Assembly (NCBI GenBank): GCA_958296165.1
Contig: OY282447.1
Location: 3,534,001-3,598,000, forward strand
Length of the DNA: 64,000 bases
Source of the DNA: an uncultured Pseudomonadales bacterium
GTDB taxonomy: Bacteria > Pseudomonadota > Gammaproteobacteria > Pseudomonadales > Azotimanducaceae
Direction of reading: 5' to 3'
Made by a program: the position numbers and the translations under genes. This document shows, in pieces, positions 35,725 to 44,217 of the stretch (the first letter of the stretch is position 1; the number at the start of each line of letters is the position of its first letter). The notes under the pieces were generated by a model that was given only the letters and a program-made list of their open reading frames with translations, did no database searches and had not been told where the DNA came from.

Positions 35725-36531
35725 ATGGCCGCATCCACCCGCTCTCTCATGGACACCATCGCCGCCCGGCCGGGCGTCGACAACCAGCAGACCTTCGATG
35801 CGTTGTGGGGCATGTTGGGCGCTTTGTTCGACAAGGTGGCGGCGCGGTTCGAGCTGCAGCCGGACGCCTCCACCGCTGATTTGCAGCCTTACCACGCCAT
35901 CGATGGCAGCGGCGCCGGCGGCAACCTAAGCACTTTCTCTGGGCCGGAAGTCGACTGGCTGGTGTTTTCCTGGGTGGGAAATCCCAAAGCCAGCTTCAGC
36001 AACATGCATCTCACCGTGAGCCTGTCGAGCAAGATCGACGCGCCGCACTTAGGTCTCGCCTTCGGTACCGCGCCGCACTTGTTCTTCTACATGGATTTCA
36101 TTCCACGCAAGGATCTGGCCGCCAATCCAAGCTACATGGACAGCTACTACAAAGAACTGAACGAAGAACACCTGCGCCTGCATGAGAATCCCGCCTTCAC
36201 CGCCTTCGTCAGCCGCAGCCTCTATATGCGCGTTACCCAAACCGCAGCCAGCCTCTGCTTCACCGCCGAAGACAGCGCCGAGAACTTGGCGACGCTGCGC
36301 GACACCTCCGCTCGCATGGTGGCGCAGTGGCTCGCCAACGTGGAGAAGGCGCCCGCCATGCCGCTGGCGGAGCGCCCGGCGCTCGCGGCGCGGGACGAAT
36401 CCGTCCGCCGTGCCATTGCGGAGCGCGATCCGATGAACGCGCTGGTGGAACGCATGTACGGCGCGGAACTCACCGCCAAGCTGGTGAAGGCGCTCTGGGG
36501 CGGCGATCGGGCGCTGCCGCGGCCGGCGTGA
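35725..36531 (+). CDS. Red chlorophyll catabolite reductase-like protein A
   Basis: 268 residues, soluble. NMHLTVSLSSKIDAPHLGL, then FFYMDFIPRKDLAANPSYMDSYYKEL and SRSLYMRVTQTAASLCF match the order and spacing of plant RCCR (APxFLxELIQ..., DLPPRKDL..PDYL..FY, SSSLYIRS..SPTA). RCCR belongs to the ferredoxin-dependent bilin reductase fold and reduces a linear tetrapyrrole. Length agrees with the family. Start ATG chosen with a G-rich site upstream; a GTG 17 codons earlier is possible. It overlaps the next gene by GTGA. A homologue lies at 44.2 kb. Confidence 0.72.
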   Translation: MAASTRSLMDTIAARPGVDNQQTFDALWGMLGALFDKVAARFELQPDASTADLQPYHAIDGSGAGGNLSTFSGPEVDWLVFSWVGNPKASFSNMHLTVSLSSKIDAPHLGLAFGTAPHLFFYMDFIPRKDLAANPSYMDSYYKELNEEHLRLHENPAFTAFVSRSLYMRVTQTAASLCFTAEDSAENLATLRDTSARMVAQWLANVEKAPAMPLAERPALAARDESVRRAIAERDPMNALVERMYGAELTAKLVKALWGGDRALPRPA

Positions 36532-37520
36532 ACGACGCCGTGCGGGCGGTCTATCGGGCCGCCAAAGTCCCGGGGCGCCAAGCGCCGTACGACAACTTAA
36601 CGCTCAAGCTCTACTACCCGAGCAGCTACGGCGACAGCTTCGAGGAACGCGACACAGGCTTCGTGCCTCCGGACGCATCGCGCTCGCCCTTTCCAGTGGT
36701 GATCGTCATGCCGGGCATCAACATCTCGCCGGAGTCCTACGGCTGGCTGGCGAGGCGGCTGGCGCAAGCGGGCTTCCTGGCGGTGACGTATGGCTGGGTG
36801 ACGGTGGAAATCGCCGACCTCGTGAGTTTGAGCCCGGGCGTGGATGTCGATTGCCTGCGCCACGACGTGTACGGTCGCGCACCGTCGTGCCCGCCGCTGC
36901 CCGCCATTCTGGACGATCTCGCCAACGTCCAGCGGCACGGCATCCTGGCCGGACACCTGGATCTCGATCGAATCGTCCTCGGCGGCCACTCGGCGGGCGG
37001 CAGCATGGCTTTGCTGAACGCCAACGCCAGCTGGTTTCCGGCGCTGCGCGGCGCTTTCGCTTATGCGGCGCACACCGCTGGCAACGTTCGCCTCGGCTGG
37101 CCGGAGGACAGCTTCATGCCGCTGGCCGACGAGTTGCCGCTGCTCTTGATGGGCGGCACGCAAGACGGCGTGATCGCCGCCAGCGGCCATCGCTATGGCC
37201 AACAAGGCGCGGCCAGCGCCAGCGCCGCCATCGAGCGCACTTTCGCAACGGCGATACAGGGCGGCCGGGGCGACCGCTATCTGCTGATTGTGGAAGGCGC
37301 CAATCACTTCGCGTTCGTTTCGCCGCGCGACGAAACCACCGGCCGTGCGTATTTGGACGGCGAAGCCACGGGCGACGAAGAAGACATCCGACGCCACTTA
37401 GGCGATGCCGCGGCAGCTTTCTGCGGCCTCGCCTGCCGGCGCGACGCAGCTTCGGCTGCCGCCCTGCAAACCTTGTGCAACGCAAACCATCCTTTGGCGG
37501 CCGTTGTGGAGCGCAAGTGA
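36528..37520 (+). CDS. Alpha/beta hydrolase, chlorophyllase/dienelactone hydrolase-like
   Basis: 330 residues. FPVVIVMPGINISPESYGWLARRLAQAGFLAVTYGW is the N-terminal strand and oxyanion region; IVLGGHSAGGSMALL gives the nucleophile Ser. LLLMGGTQDGVI and VEGANHFAFVSP supply Asp and His. No signal peptide. The layout resembles plant chlorophyllase, an esterase removing phytol from chlorophyll, but also other PET-hydrolase/dienelactone-like enzymes. The GTG start overlaps the RCCR-like stop, so the two are co-translated, which favours an ester cleavage step in the same pathway. Confidence 0.72.
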   Translation: MNDAVRAVYRAAKVPGRQAPYDNLTLKLYYPSSYGDSFEERDTGFVPPDASRSPFPVVIVMPGINISPESYGWLARRLAQAGFLAVTYGWVTVEIADLVSLSPGVDVDCLRHDVYGRAPSCPPLPAILDDLANVQRHGILAGHLDLDRIVLGGHSAGGSMALLNANASWFPALRGAFAYAAHTAGNVRLGWPEDSFMPLADELPLLLMGGTQDGVIAASGHRYGQQGAASASAAIERTFATAIQGGRGDRYLLIVEGANHFAFVSPRDETTGRAYLDGEATGDEEDIRRHLGDAAAAFCGLACRRDAASAAALQTLCNANHPLAAVVERK

Positions 37521-37548
37521 ATCCTAAGCCCATCAAGCGAACCAAGCG

Positions 37549-38526
37549 ATGAATGACGACAAACCCAGCGATTGGCAGGAACTCATCACCGGCCAATGGC
37601 ACGGCGCCCCGGCGGTGTACGAGCCGGACGGCACCTACGTGGGCTTCAACATCGTCTCCCGCGCCAGCGAGCACATCGGCGACAAGACGCGCTATTGGAT
37701 GGAGACCGATTTCGACGCCGTCGGCCCGTTGCGCAACCGCTTCGAGATCGGCCGCTTCGACTTCGGCGTGATCGATTCAGACGCCGATCGCATCTACACC
37801 GGGCCGGACTTCGTGGGCTCCGGCAGCCCATACGGCAATCTCGTCGATTCCGAATACTTCTCGCCGGCTTGGAATACCCACCTGCGCACCGTCAACCATG
37901 TGGTGCCGGAGCTTCAGATGCAGGTGTACTCATCGCTGCTCTACGAAGGCCCTACATTGGTCGCCACCTTCAACGGGCTGTACATCGTCACTCAAGACGA
38001 CGAACCAGCCAGCCGCGCCCGGGTCGCTGACTGGCTGCAACGCGAGCGCACGGAAGGCAAGCGCCCCTTCGTGCTGCCGCCCAAACACCAGGGCCGCTGG
38101 CAAGGCGAGCTGGAGGTGTACGACGCGCACCAACAGCGGCTCGGTGTGAACCAGGTGGCCATCGACTACACGCCGATCAGCCTCACCCGCGCCAACGTGC
38201 GCATCGAGACGCAAGGCGTGATCGACGGACAATACGCATTCGAGCGCAGCCGCGATCACAACCACCACCAGTTCCACGGCCCGGACATCTACGGCAACGG
38301 CATCGCCTACGGGCGCTTTCTTTACAGCACGATGCATCGCTACGGCGAGGCGTTGCGTTTGGAAACCCGCGATGCGCTGGTGGACGGCAACCAGACGCTG
38401 GTGGTGAACTGGAACTACTTCCTCTCGCAAGAGCGCCGCTATACCACGCACGGCGTGCTGCGCTGGCAGCCGGGGGAGGAAGTGCTCGGGCCGCGCTTCG
38501 TGCAAGCGCAAGCGACCGACCGATGA
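37549..38526 (+). CDS. Tandem GxW beta-barrel protein (lipocalin-like?)
   Basis: 325 residues, predominantly beta. Two halves begin alike: GQWHGAPAVYEPDGTYVGFN near residue 14 and GRWQGELEVYDAHQQRLGVN near 183. GxW followed by strands is the lipocalin/calycin entry motif, so a tandem small-molecule-binding barrel is likely. I do not recognise a named family. The second half has a His-rich loop (RDHNHHQFHGPD). It overlaps the next gene by four bases within the operon of the RCCR-like and hydrolase genes. It could carry or tailor a hydrophobic pigment. Confidence 0.6.
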   Translation: MNDDKPSDWQELITGQWHGAPAVYEPDGTYVGFNIVSRASEHIGDKTRYWMETDFDAVGPLRNRFEIGRFDFGVIDSDADRIYTGPDFVGSGSPYGNLVDSEYFSPAWNTHLRTVNHVVPELQMQVYSSLLYEGPTLVATFNGLYIVTQDDEPASRARVADWLQRERTEGKRPFVLPPKHQGRWQGELEVYDAHQQRLGVNQVAIDYTPISLTRANVRIETQGVIDGQYAFERSRDHNHHQFHGPDIYGNGIAYGRFLYSTMHRYGEALRLETRDALVDGNQTLVVNWNYFLSQERRYTTHGVLRWQPGEEVLGPRFVQAQATDR

Positions 38527-39305
38527 ATCCCGCCGCGGCCGGCGCCGCCGAGGACTTCTACGGCTATCGGCGCAAGTTCGCCGTGCTGGTGCCGAGCACC
38601 AACACGGCCGTGGAAACGGAATACGGCATGATGCGGCCCGAAGGCGTCGTGCTGGCGACTCGCGGCTGCTTGATTCCGCCCTTCAAGGTGGAAACCGAGG
38701 ACGACTTCGTCAATATGGTGAAGGCCATCGGCAACGCCACAGAGCAAGGGTTGCGCGGCGCTCTCACCTGCAAGCCGGATCATGTGATCTTCGGCTACTC
38801 CGCCGAGACCTTCTGGGAAGGCAAGGAACGCTCCGATCGAGAGTTCCGCAAATACAACGCCATTGCCCAGGAAGCCGGCGGTTGCGGCATCACCTTCGGC
38901 GCCCAAGCGGTGCAGGATGCGCTCGCCTGCTATCCCGGCGCCAAGCGCATCGGAGTCGTCACGCCCTACATGCCGGTGGGCGACCGGATGGTGGAGAAGT
39001 TCCTGGGCGACATCGGCTACCGCGTAGTGCGCATCAAGGGCCACTGCTCACCGGGGCCGGTGGAAATCGCCTGGGAGAGTTTCGCCAAAACACGCGCGCT
39101 GGTACGCGCAGTGGACGGCGACGACGTCGATCTCATCCTGCAAGCCGGCACCAATCTGTACTTCCTGGAATTGGCGGCGCAACTGGAACGCGAGCTAGGC
39201 AAGCCGGTGCTGGCGATCAATGCCATCACCTTCTGGCACGCGCTGCGGCACAACGGCATCCCGGATCGCCTAGCGGGCTTCGGCACGTTGCTGGCCGAAA
39301 ACTAA
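38523..39305 (+). CDS. Asp/Glu racemase superfamily paralogue without catalytic Cys
   Basis: 260 residues, homologous to the enzyme at 25.3 kb: KFAVLVPSTNTAVETEYGMM, HVIFGYSAETFWEG and VVTPYMPVGDRMVEKFLG. At the two catalytic positions it has GYS (91-93) and Ala208 (LQAGTNL), so both cysteines used by maleate isomerase and racemases are missing. It therefore either works by another mechanism, such as decarboxylation or binding, or is no longer an enzyme. The ATG overlaps the upstream stop; last gene of a five-cistron run starting at 35.7 kb. Confidence 0.75.
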   Translation: MNPAAAGAAEDFYGYRRKFAVLVPSTNTAVETEYGMMRPEGVVLATRGCLIPPFKVETEDDFVNMVKAIGNATEQGLRGALTCKPDHVIFGYSAETFWEGKERSDREFRKYNAIAQEAGGCGITFGAQAVQDALACYPGAKRIGVVTPYMPVGDRMVEKFLGDIGYRVVRIKGHCSPGPVEIAWESFAKTRALVRAVDGDDVDLILQAGTNLYFLELAAQLERELGKPVLAINAITFWHALRHNGIPDRLAGFGTLLAEN

Positions 39306-39324
39306 CGCGCCACCGCTCCGTTCG

Positions 39325-40662
39325 TCAGACTGCCGAGGCTTCTGCCGACTGCTCTTCCGCCGGCACCACCTTGGCCCGCACGGCCAGCCCCCAAAACAGC
39401 ACCAACAGAGCAAGAAACCCAAAGGTGATGAACGGCGCGGCTTCGCGCCAATTATCGAACAACACGCCGCCGACTTTGCTGGCTACGAGAATGCCGATCG
39501 CGCCGAACAGATTGAAAAGGCCGATGACGGAACCGCGAATGCGCTCGGGAGATTGTTGCGCGATCAATACCGAGCTGGTGACGATGCAGCCCACTTCCGA
39601 CATGCCGATGAGCACGCAGCAGACGATTATGCCGCCGCCGAACGGGTTGTCGATCAGCCATGTGCCGCCGTAGCCGAGAAAAGCCAGCAACAGCGTGACG
39701 TTCAGTGCGCTGACGCGATTGATACGGTCGGCAAGAAGCCCCCAAAGCGGCGCACTGAGCAGCGCGGCCGTATACGTCACTGCGAGGACCAAGCCCGCCC
39801 GTGCGATGGCGTCGGCGCGGCTCATGCCGAGTTCCACCGTGCCGTAGTTGGCGAGCCAAAGGACGAAGAACGTGCCGATGATGGCGAGGTTGCCGCGCGC
39901 CACGAAAGATGCGCCGTAGGCCAGCGCGATGCCCTTGTCCTTGGCGGCGAGCAGCCCTTGCCTTGCCTGCGTGAACAGGCTTGCGCGCTGCTCGACGCGA
40001 GCCTTCTGCTTGGCCAAGCCGAACCACATCAACGCGCCGGTGAGCAGGGTGAGCGCGAAGATCACCCAATAGGTGGAATAGCCCGCTTCTATTGGCGTTT
40101 GGCCAGCGTCTTGAAAGATCTTCGGCAATTGCAGCACCAGCATCACGGTGATGAGCGCCCCGATGCCGTTGAAAAAGCCCATCATGCCGGTGGCCTTGCC
40201 GCGGCTGTCGTCGGCGACGTAGTCCGCGATCAACGTCACCAGCATCACGCTGAACGCCGCCGCGCCGACGGCGAAGACCAACCGCGCCAGCAACAGCCCT
40301 TCGTAGCTCTCGGTGCGGGGGTACAAGAGCACGCCGACGGACATGATGAGGAAGCCCACCGCCATGATCGGGCGCCGCCCGATGCGATCGGACAACGTTC
40401 CCCAGATGCCCACCATCAGGATGATCGCCACCTCGCCCCAGAACGCGAGATCGCCGCTGACGACGCCCTGCTCGCTCTCCGGAATGTGCAGGAACTCGGT
40501 GAGCAGATAGGGCTGCATCTGCGGGATGAAGGATTGCAGCAGGATGCCCGCCAAGCAGGCCCAATAGAAAGTCATCATGCTGGCAGCGCCCGCGCCGCTC
40601 GCCAGATTCAGCCCCATGAACCGCTTTCCGGCCGGCGGGGTGTTGAGGACGGGTTCGGCCAT
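39325..40662 (-). CDS. MFS transporter
   Basis: 445 residues with 12 predicted membrane helices. The helix 2-3 loop GIWGTLSDRIGRRPIMAVGF is the classic MFS motif, and GLLADRINRVSALN is its echo in the second half. The ATG at 40662 has AGGAG upstream, while an earlier start would add a hydrophilic, low-quality extension. It converges with the racemase-fold gene and lies amid catabolic genes, so it may import the substrate or export a product. Substrate unknown. Confidence 0.87.
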   Translation of the reverse strand: MAEPVLNTPPAGKRFMGLNLASGAGAASMMTFYWACLAGILLQSFIPQMQPYLLTEFLHIPESEQGVVSGDLAFWGEVAIILMVGIWGTLSDRIGRRPIMAVGFLIMSVGVLLYPRTESYEGLLLARLVFAVGAAAFSVMLVTLIADYVADDSRGKATGMMGFFNGIGALITVMLVLQLPKIFQDAGQTPIEAGYSTYWVIFALTLLTGALMWFGLAKQKARVEQRASLFTQARQGLLAAKDKGIALAYGASFVARGNLAIIGTFFVLWLANYGTVELGMSRADAIARAGLVLAVTYTAALLSAPLWGLLADRINRVSALNVTLLLAFLGYGGTWLIDNPFGGGIIVCCVLIGMSEVGCIVTSSVLIAQQSPERIRGSVIGLFNLFGAIGILVASKVGGVLFDNWREAAPFITFGFLALLVLFWGLAVRAKVVPAEEQSAEASAV

Positions 40663-41003
40663 GGCGGCAGCTCCTAAGCGTATGCGGTGTGCGGGCGGCC
40701 GGGTGCCAGGACGTCGCCAGCCGCCCGGCGACCAGTCGCGCGCAACATAGCAACGAAGGGGCGTGGATGCCAAGCGGCGTTGGCGGCTCGGCGCTTTGGC
40801 ATGGCCTTCGGCTACACGCTGCTCGATCGACTTACGCCAGGAGGAAGTCGGGTCTTGGGCGAGCCGCCACCCGTGAGTGATCGTTGACCTACGTTCTCGC
40901 ACCCGAGGCATGGCATCTCGTTGACGTGTGCAACATGACGGCTTAGTGTACGCGGCGTACTTCAACGTCGCGCACCACAGCGCATCATCTTGCATCCACG
41001 GTT
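40663..41003. other. Intergenic region with insertion-sequence scar
   Basis: About 340 bases without a plausible gene. It separates the MFS gene from the nuclease gene and contains a short relic of an ISKra4-type end, described separately. Promoters for both divergent genes should lie here; none is obvious. Confidence 0.5.
40872..40905 (+). mobile_element. Solo end of an ISKra4-type element
   Basis: CGTGAGTGATCGTTGACCTA and the following ACGTTCTCGCACCC resemble the complement of the left end of the complete element (GAGTGATCACTGACCTACG, then a GTCGCACACCC tip). The match extends beyond the terminal repeat into subterminal sequence, so it is a decayed end and not chance. Confidence 0.5.
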
Positions 41004-42434
41004 ATGCAGCAGGTCATAGAGGTAGCACGCTTCTTCGGCGCTCTCAACGAACGTCTCGATGCCACTCGCAATGCGGAGCTGCGCGAGTACCAGTGGTTCT
41101 TCGACAGTCTTACGCTGCGGCTTGAAACGGCACGAGTGCTGGAGCGCGAACTAGATGTGAAGCTGGCCCATCGTTTCAACGTCTTCGACTATCTGAAGTC
41201 AAAGAGTGGGCCCCAAGTAAACGAAGCGACACTCTCCCGTGTCATCGCAGACCTGTTGGACCCAAGCGGCTCGCACGGGCAAGGCACGCTGTTTCTTGAG
41301 TGTCTGCTTCGTGGCTTGTGCTTGGATTGGGCTTCGGAGATCTCCCTTCAAGGTGCCCGGATAGAGGTCGAAAGGCAAACCGACGACAACCGACGACTGG
41401 ACGTGTCTGTTCACATCGACAAGGACCACTGCCTAGCCATTGAAAACAAACCTTACGCAAGTGATCGGCCAAATCAGGTCAAGGACTACCTTGATGGGCT
41501 CAGGAAGTACAAGAAGTCCTTACTCATCTACCTGCCAGCGAGCGGTAGACCACCAGCGGAAGAGAGCGCAACATTGGATGACCTCAACACGCTGGACGAA
41601 AATCATCTCTTCAAGATCATGCCGTACGACAGGACCGGCGTCGGTGACTGGGAAGATGACTTTGACCGGTATCGCGTCGACTACTCGCTTGCCTGCTGGC
41701 TGGCGGATTGTCGCAAGAGCTGCGACGTCGACCGGCTGCGCTGGTTTCTGCGCGAAGCCGAGACCTTTTGCGAAAGACAATTTGGAGGAAACAACGTGAC
41801 AGATACAGAAACGAGCACGATCAAGGAGTTCGTACTTTCCGACGAGCGTAGTTTGAAGACTGCATTGATGCTTGCGGAGTCGTTGCGCACGACCATTAAG
41901 GAAGTCAAGAAGGACGTGTGTATAGGTGCCTTAAACATAATCCTTAACAGGGAGAAGTGGGATAAACTCGCTGCCGATGGAAAGTGGTCTACAGGTGGAT
42001 ACTGGCAAGAAGATGAAACCGAATTCAGCTATATCGAGATGCGGAGAAAGAGATGGCGTAAACAAGATGTCGAGCATGTAACGATCCGACTTCAAGCCGA
42101 CAAGGATCAATGGAACAATTGGTTTATCGGTGTTTACTGGAATCAAGATTCCGCCGATATGAATGAGGGAGAACGAGATCTACGGCGTACACTCAGCGAG
42201 CAACTAGAGAAACTAGAGCTATCCGGAGAGGATGATGACGGCTTCTGGCTGTGCTACGAGTTTTTAGACAAGTACAGGAATTGGGATCCGCTGATCCCGG
42301 ATTTGTTCAAGGAGTGGCGAAAGGGAAAGGGCCGCATCACGAGCCACTTCATCCGCAGGTTCGTTGAGATCGCAAAGCGCGCCATACCGATCATTGATGG
42401 AGTAGGTCGAAGCGAACCGTCAACTTCCAGCTGA
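41004..42434 (+). CDS. PD-(D/E)XK nuclease family protein (PDDEXK_4-like)
   Basis: 476 residues. FNVFDYLKSKSGPQVNEATLSRVIADLLDPSGSHGQGTLFLECLL is the characteristic start, RRLDVSVHIDKDHCLAIENKPYASDRPNQVKDYLDGL gives the D...ExK nuclease core, and WQEDETEFSYIEMRRKRW lies in the variable C-terminal part. Such proteins are common in defence islands and mobile regions. Base composition is visibly lower in GC than the flanks and an insertion-sequence scar lies just upstream, so it was probably acquired and interrupts the catabolic cluster. Confidence 0.8.
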   Translation: MQQVIEVARFFGALNERLDATRNAELREYQWFFDSLTLRLETARVLERELDVKLAHRFNVFDYLKSKSGPQVNEATLSRVIADLLDPSGSHGQGTLFLECLLRGLCLDWASEISLQGARIEVERQTDDNRRLDVSVHIDKDHCLAIENKPYASDRPNQVKDYLDGLRKYKKSLLIYLPASGRPPAEESATLDDLNTLDENHLFKIMPYDRTGVGDWEDDFDRYRVDYSLACWLADCRKSCDVDRLRWFLREAETFCERQFGGNNVTDTETSTIKEFVLSDERSLKTALMLAESLRTTIKEVKKDVCIGALNIILNREKWDKLAADGKWSTGGYWQEDETEFSYIEMRRKRWRKQDVEHVTIRLQADKDQWNNWFIGVYWNQDSADMNEGERDLRRTLSEQLEKLELSGEDDDGFWLCYEFLDKYRNWDPLIPDLFKEWRKGKGRITSHFIRRFVEIAKRAIPIIDGVGRSEPSTSS

Positions 42435-42495
42435 GCGTCGACGAACTCGTGGGTGTGGCGGAAGGAACGGGCGCTATCTCGAGGCGGCACGACTA

Positions 42496-44217
42496 ATGCG
42501 CATCGCGGTGGCACAGTTCGCGGTCGGCCCCGATGTAGGCGCCAATCTGTCCACCTGCCTGCGCATGCTCGACGTCGCCGCCCGCTCGCGCCCGGCCATC
42601 GTCGTGCTCCCGGAGTTCTGCAACCATCCCTCGTGGTACGACGACGCGGCGCACTGCCGCGCGGTTGCGCTCACGCCCGGCGGCGAGTTTCTGAGCGCCA
42701 TCGCAAACAAGGCGGCGGCAATCGATGCCTATGTGGTCATCAATGCCACGCTGCGGCAGGATGGCGGCGAATGCACCGGCACCAGCTTGCTCTACAGCCC
42801 CGCTGGCGAACTGCTTGGCAGCAGCGACAAGCAAGTGCTCATCGGCCACGAGAACGACTTTCTCAGCAAGGCGCGGCGCGCGGGTGCAGTGGTGGCAACG
42901 CCGCTCGGTCGTTTCGGCTTGTACGCCTGCATGGATGGGGTTATCAGCGAAACGCCGCGCTGCCTTGCTTTGCGCGGCGCCCAGCTCTTGTGCAACAGCC
43001 TGAACTCCTTTGCCTCGGACGAGGCCACGCTGCATGTGCCGGTTCGCGCTGCAGAGAACAAGGTGTTCGTGGCTGCTGCCAACAAAGTCGGGCCTTTGAT
43101 ACCGGAATCGATCATCGAGCCTGTGTCGCGGCAGACCGGCATTCCGGTACGATTCCTGATGGGTGCCGGCGAGAGCCAGATCGTCGCGCCGGACGGCACC
43201 GTGCTCGCCCGCGCCAGCCCTGAGGGGGAGGAAGTCGTGCATGCGGACATCGACATCGCCGCCGCCGATCACAAGCAGCGTCCCGATGGCAGCAACGTCT
43301 TCGCGTGGCGCCGGCCTTCGCTTTACGGTCCCTTGGCGATGGACCCAAGCCATCAGCAATGCGACTATCGCGGCGCGCCTTCCGTTCCCTGTGCATTGAT
43401 TCAACTGGCGTGTACCGGCACAGCGGCAATCGAAGAAGCCGCGGACAAGCTGGCTGAAGCGTTTGCAGGCGGCGCTCGGCTGTCCGCACTGCCGCCGCTC
43501 TTCTTTTTGCCTGAACACCGTGTGCAGTCGCGGGACGCGGCGGTCTACCTTTCCGGCGCCGCCGTGGCGGCCTTGTCTCGGCGCTGCCCGCCCGACTGCT
43601 ACGTCGCCACGACGCTGGTGATCGGCAAGCCGCCGCGGCTCGTCGCGGCGTTGATCGGCCCTGAAGGATGGAAGCTGCGCCAGGGCCCTTTGCATCGCAG
43701 CGAGCGCTACGCCTTCTCGCCGCTGGCCGAGCGCGTGCAAACCGTCGATCTGGGCTTCGCCAAAGTTGCGCTGCTCACCAGCGACGACGCCTGCGTGCCC
43801 GAAGCGTTTCGCTTGGCCGCCCTGGCCGGCGCAGATACCGTGGTGGTGCCAGCGCTGCCGCTCGAGGATTGGGAGATGCGCACCGGCTTGCTCGAACGCT
43901 CGGCGGAAAACCGCGTGAATCTCTTGGTCGCCGCCCAGCCTGGGCCGTTCGGCACCAGCTTCGCCACCGCGCTCAGCGAGGATTTCACGGTGCTCACGCC
44001 TTGGCGGGAACGCGCCTTCGATGGCGTGCTGACCCTGCCGCCGACGCAGCGTGCATCTGCTGAGGCCGGCGTCACGGCAGTGGAAATTCATCCACGCTGG
44101 GCGGCCAACAAAGTGGTGTCGCGCGGCACGGATTTGCTGGCTGGACGCCCTTGGCGATTGCTCGATCCGCTGCTCGCGGACACGCCCGCAGACGCACCTT
44201 CGGTACACGCGCCATGA
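42496..44217 (+). CDS. Nitrilase-superfamily carbon-nitrogen hydrolase, double-length
   Basis: 573 residues. The first 260 are a nitrilase fold with the catalytic triad Glu40 (VVLPEFCNH), Lys112 (SSDKQVLIGHE) and Cys145 (LYACMDGV). The second half looks like a degenerate repeat of the fold (RVQTVDLGFAKVALLTSDDACVPEAFRLAALAGADTVVVPALPLEDW) without the triad Cys. It should cleave an amide or nitrile C-N bond. The stop overlaps the start of RCCR-like protein B (ATGA), a close functional link. Starts a rightward operon of six genes. Confidence 0.82.
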   Translation: MRIAVAQFAVGPDVGANLSTCLRMLDVAARSRPAIVVLPEFCNHPSWYDDAAHCRAVALTPGGEFLSAIANKAAAIDAYVVINATLRQDGGECTGTSLLYSPAGELLGSSDKQVLIGHENDFLSKARRAGAVVATPLGRFGLYACMDGVISETPRCLALRGAQLLCNSLNSFASDEATLHVPVRAAENKVFVAAANKVGPLIPESIIEPVSRQTGIPVRFLMGAGESQIVAPDGTVLARASPEGEEVVHADIDIAAADHKQRPDGSNVFAWRRPSLYGPLAMDPSHQQCDYRGAPSVPCALIQLACTGTAAIEEAADKLAEAFAGGARLSALPPLFFLPEHRVQSRDAAVYLSGAAVAALSRRCPPDCYVATTLVIGKPPRLVAALIGPEGWKLRQGPLHRSERYAFSPLAERVQTVDLGFAKVALLTSDDACVPEAFRLAALAGADTVVVPALPLEDWEMRTGLLERSAENRVNLLVAAQPGPFGTSFATALSEDFTVLTPWRERAFDGVLTLPPTQRASAEAGVTAVEIHPRWAANKVVSRGTDLLAGRPWRLLDPLLADTPADAPSVHAP

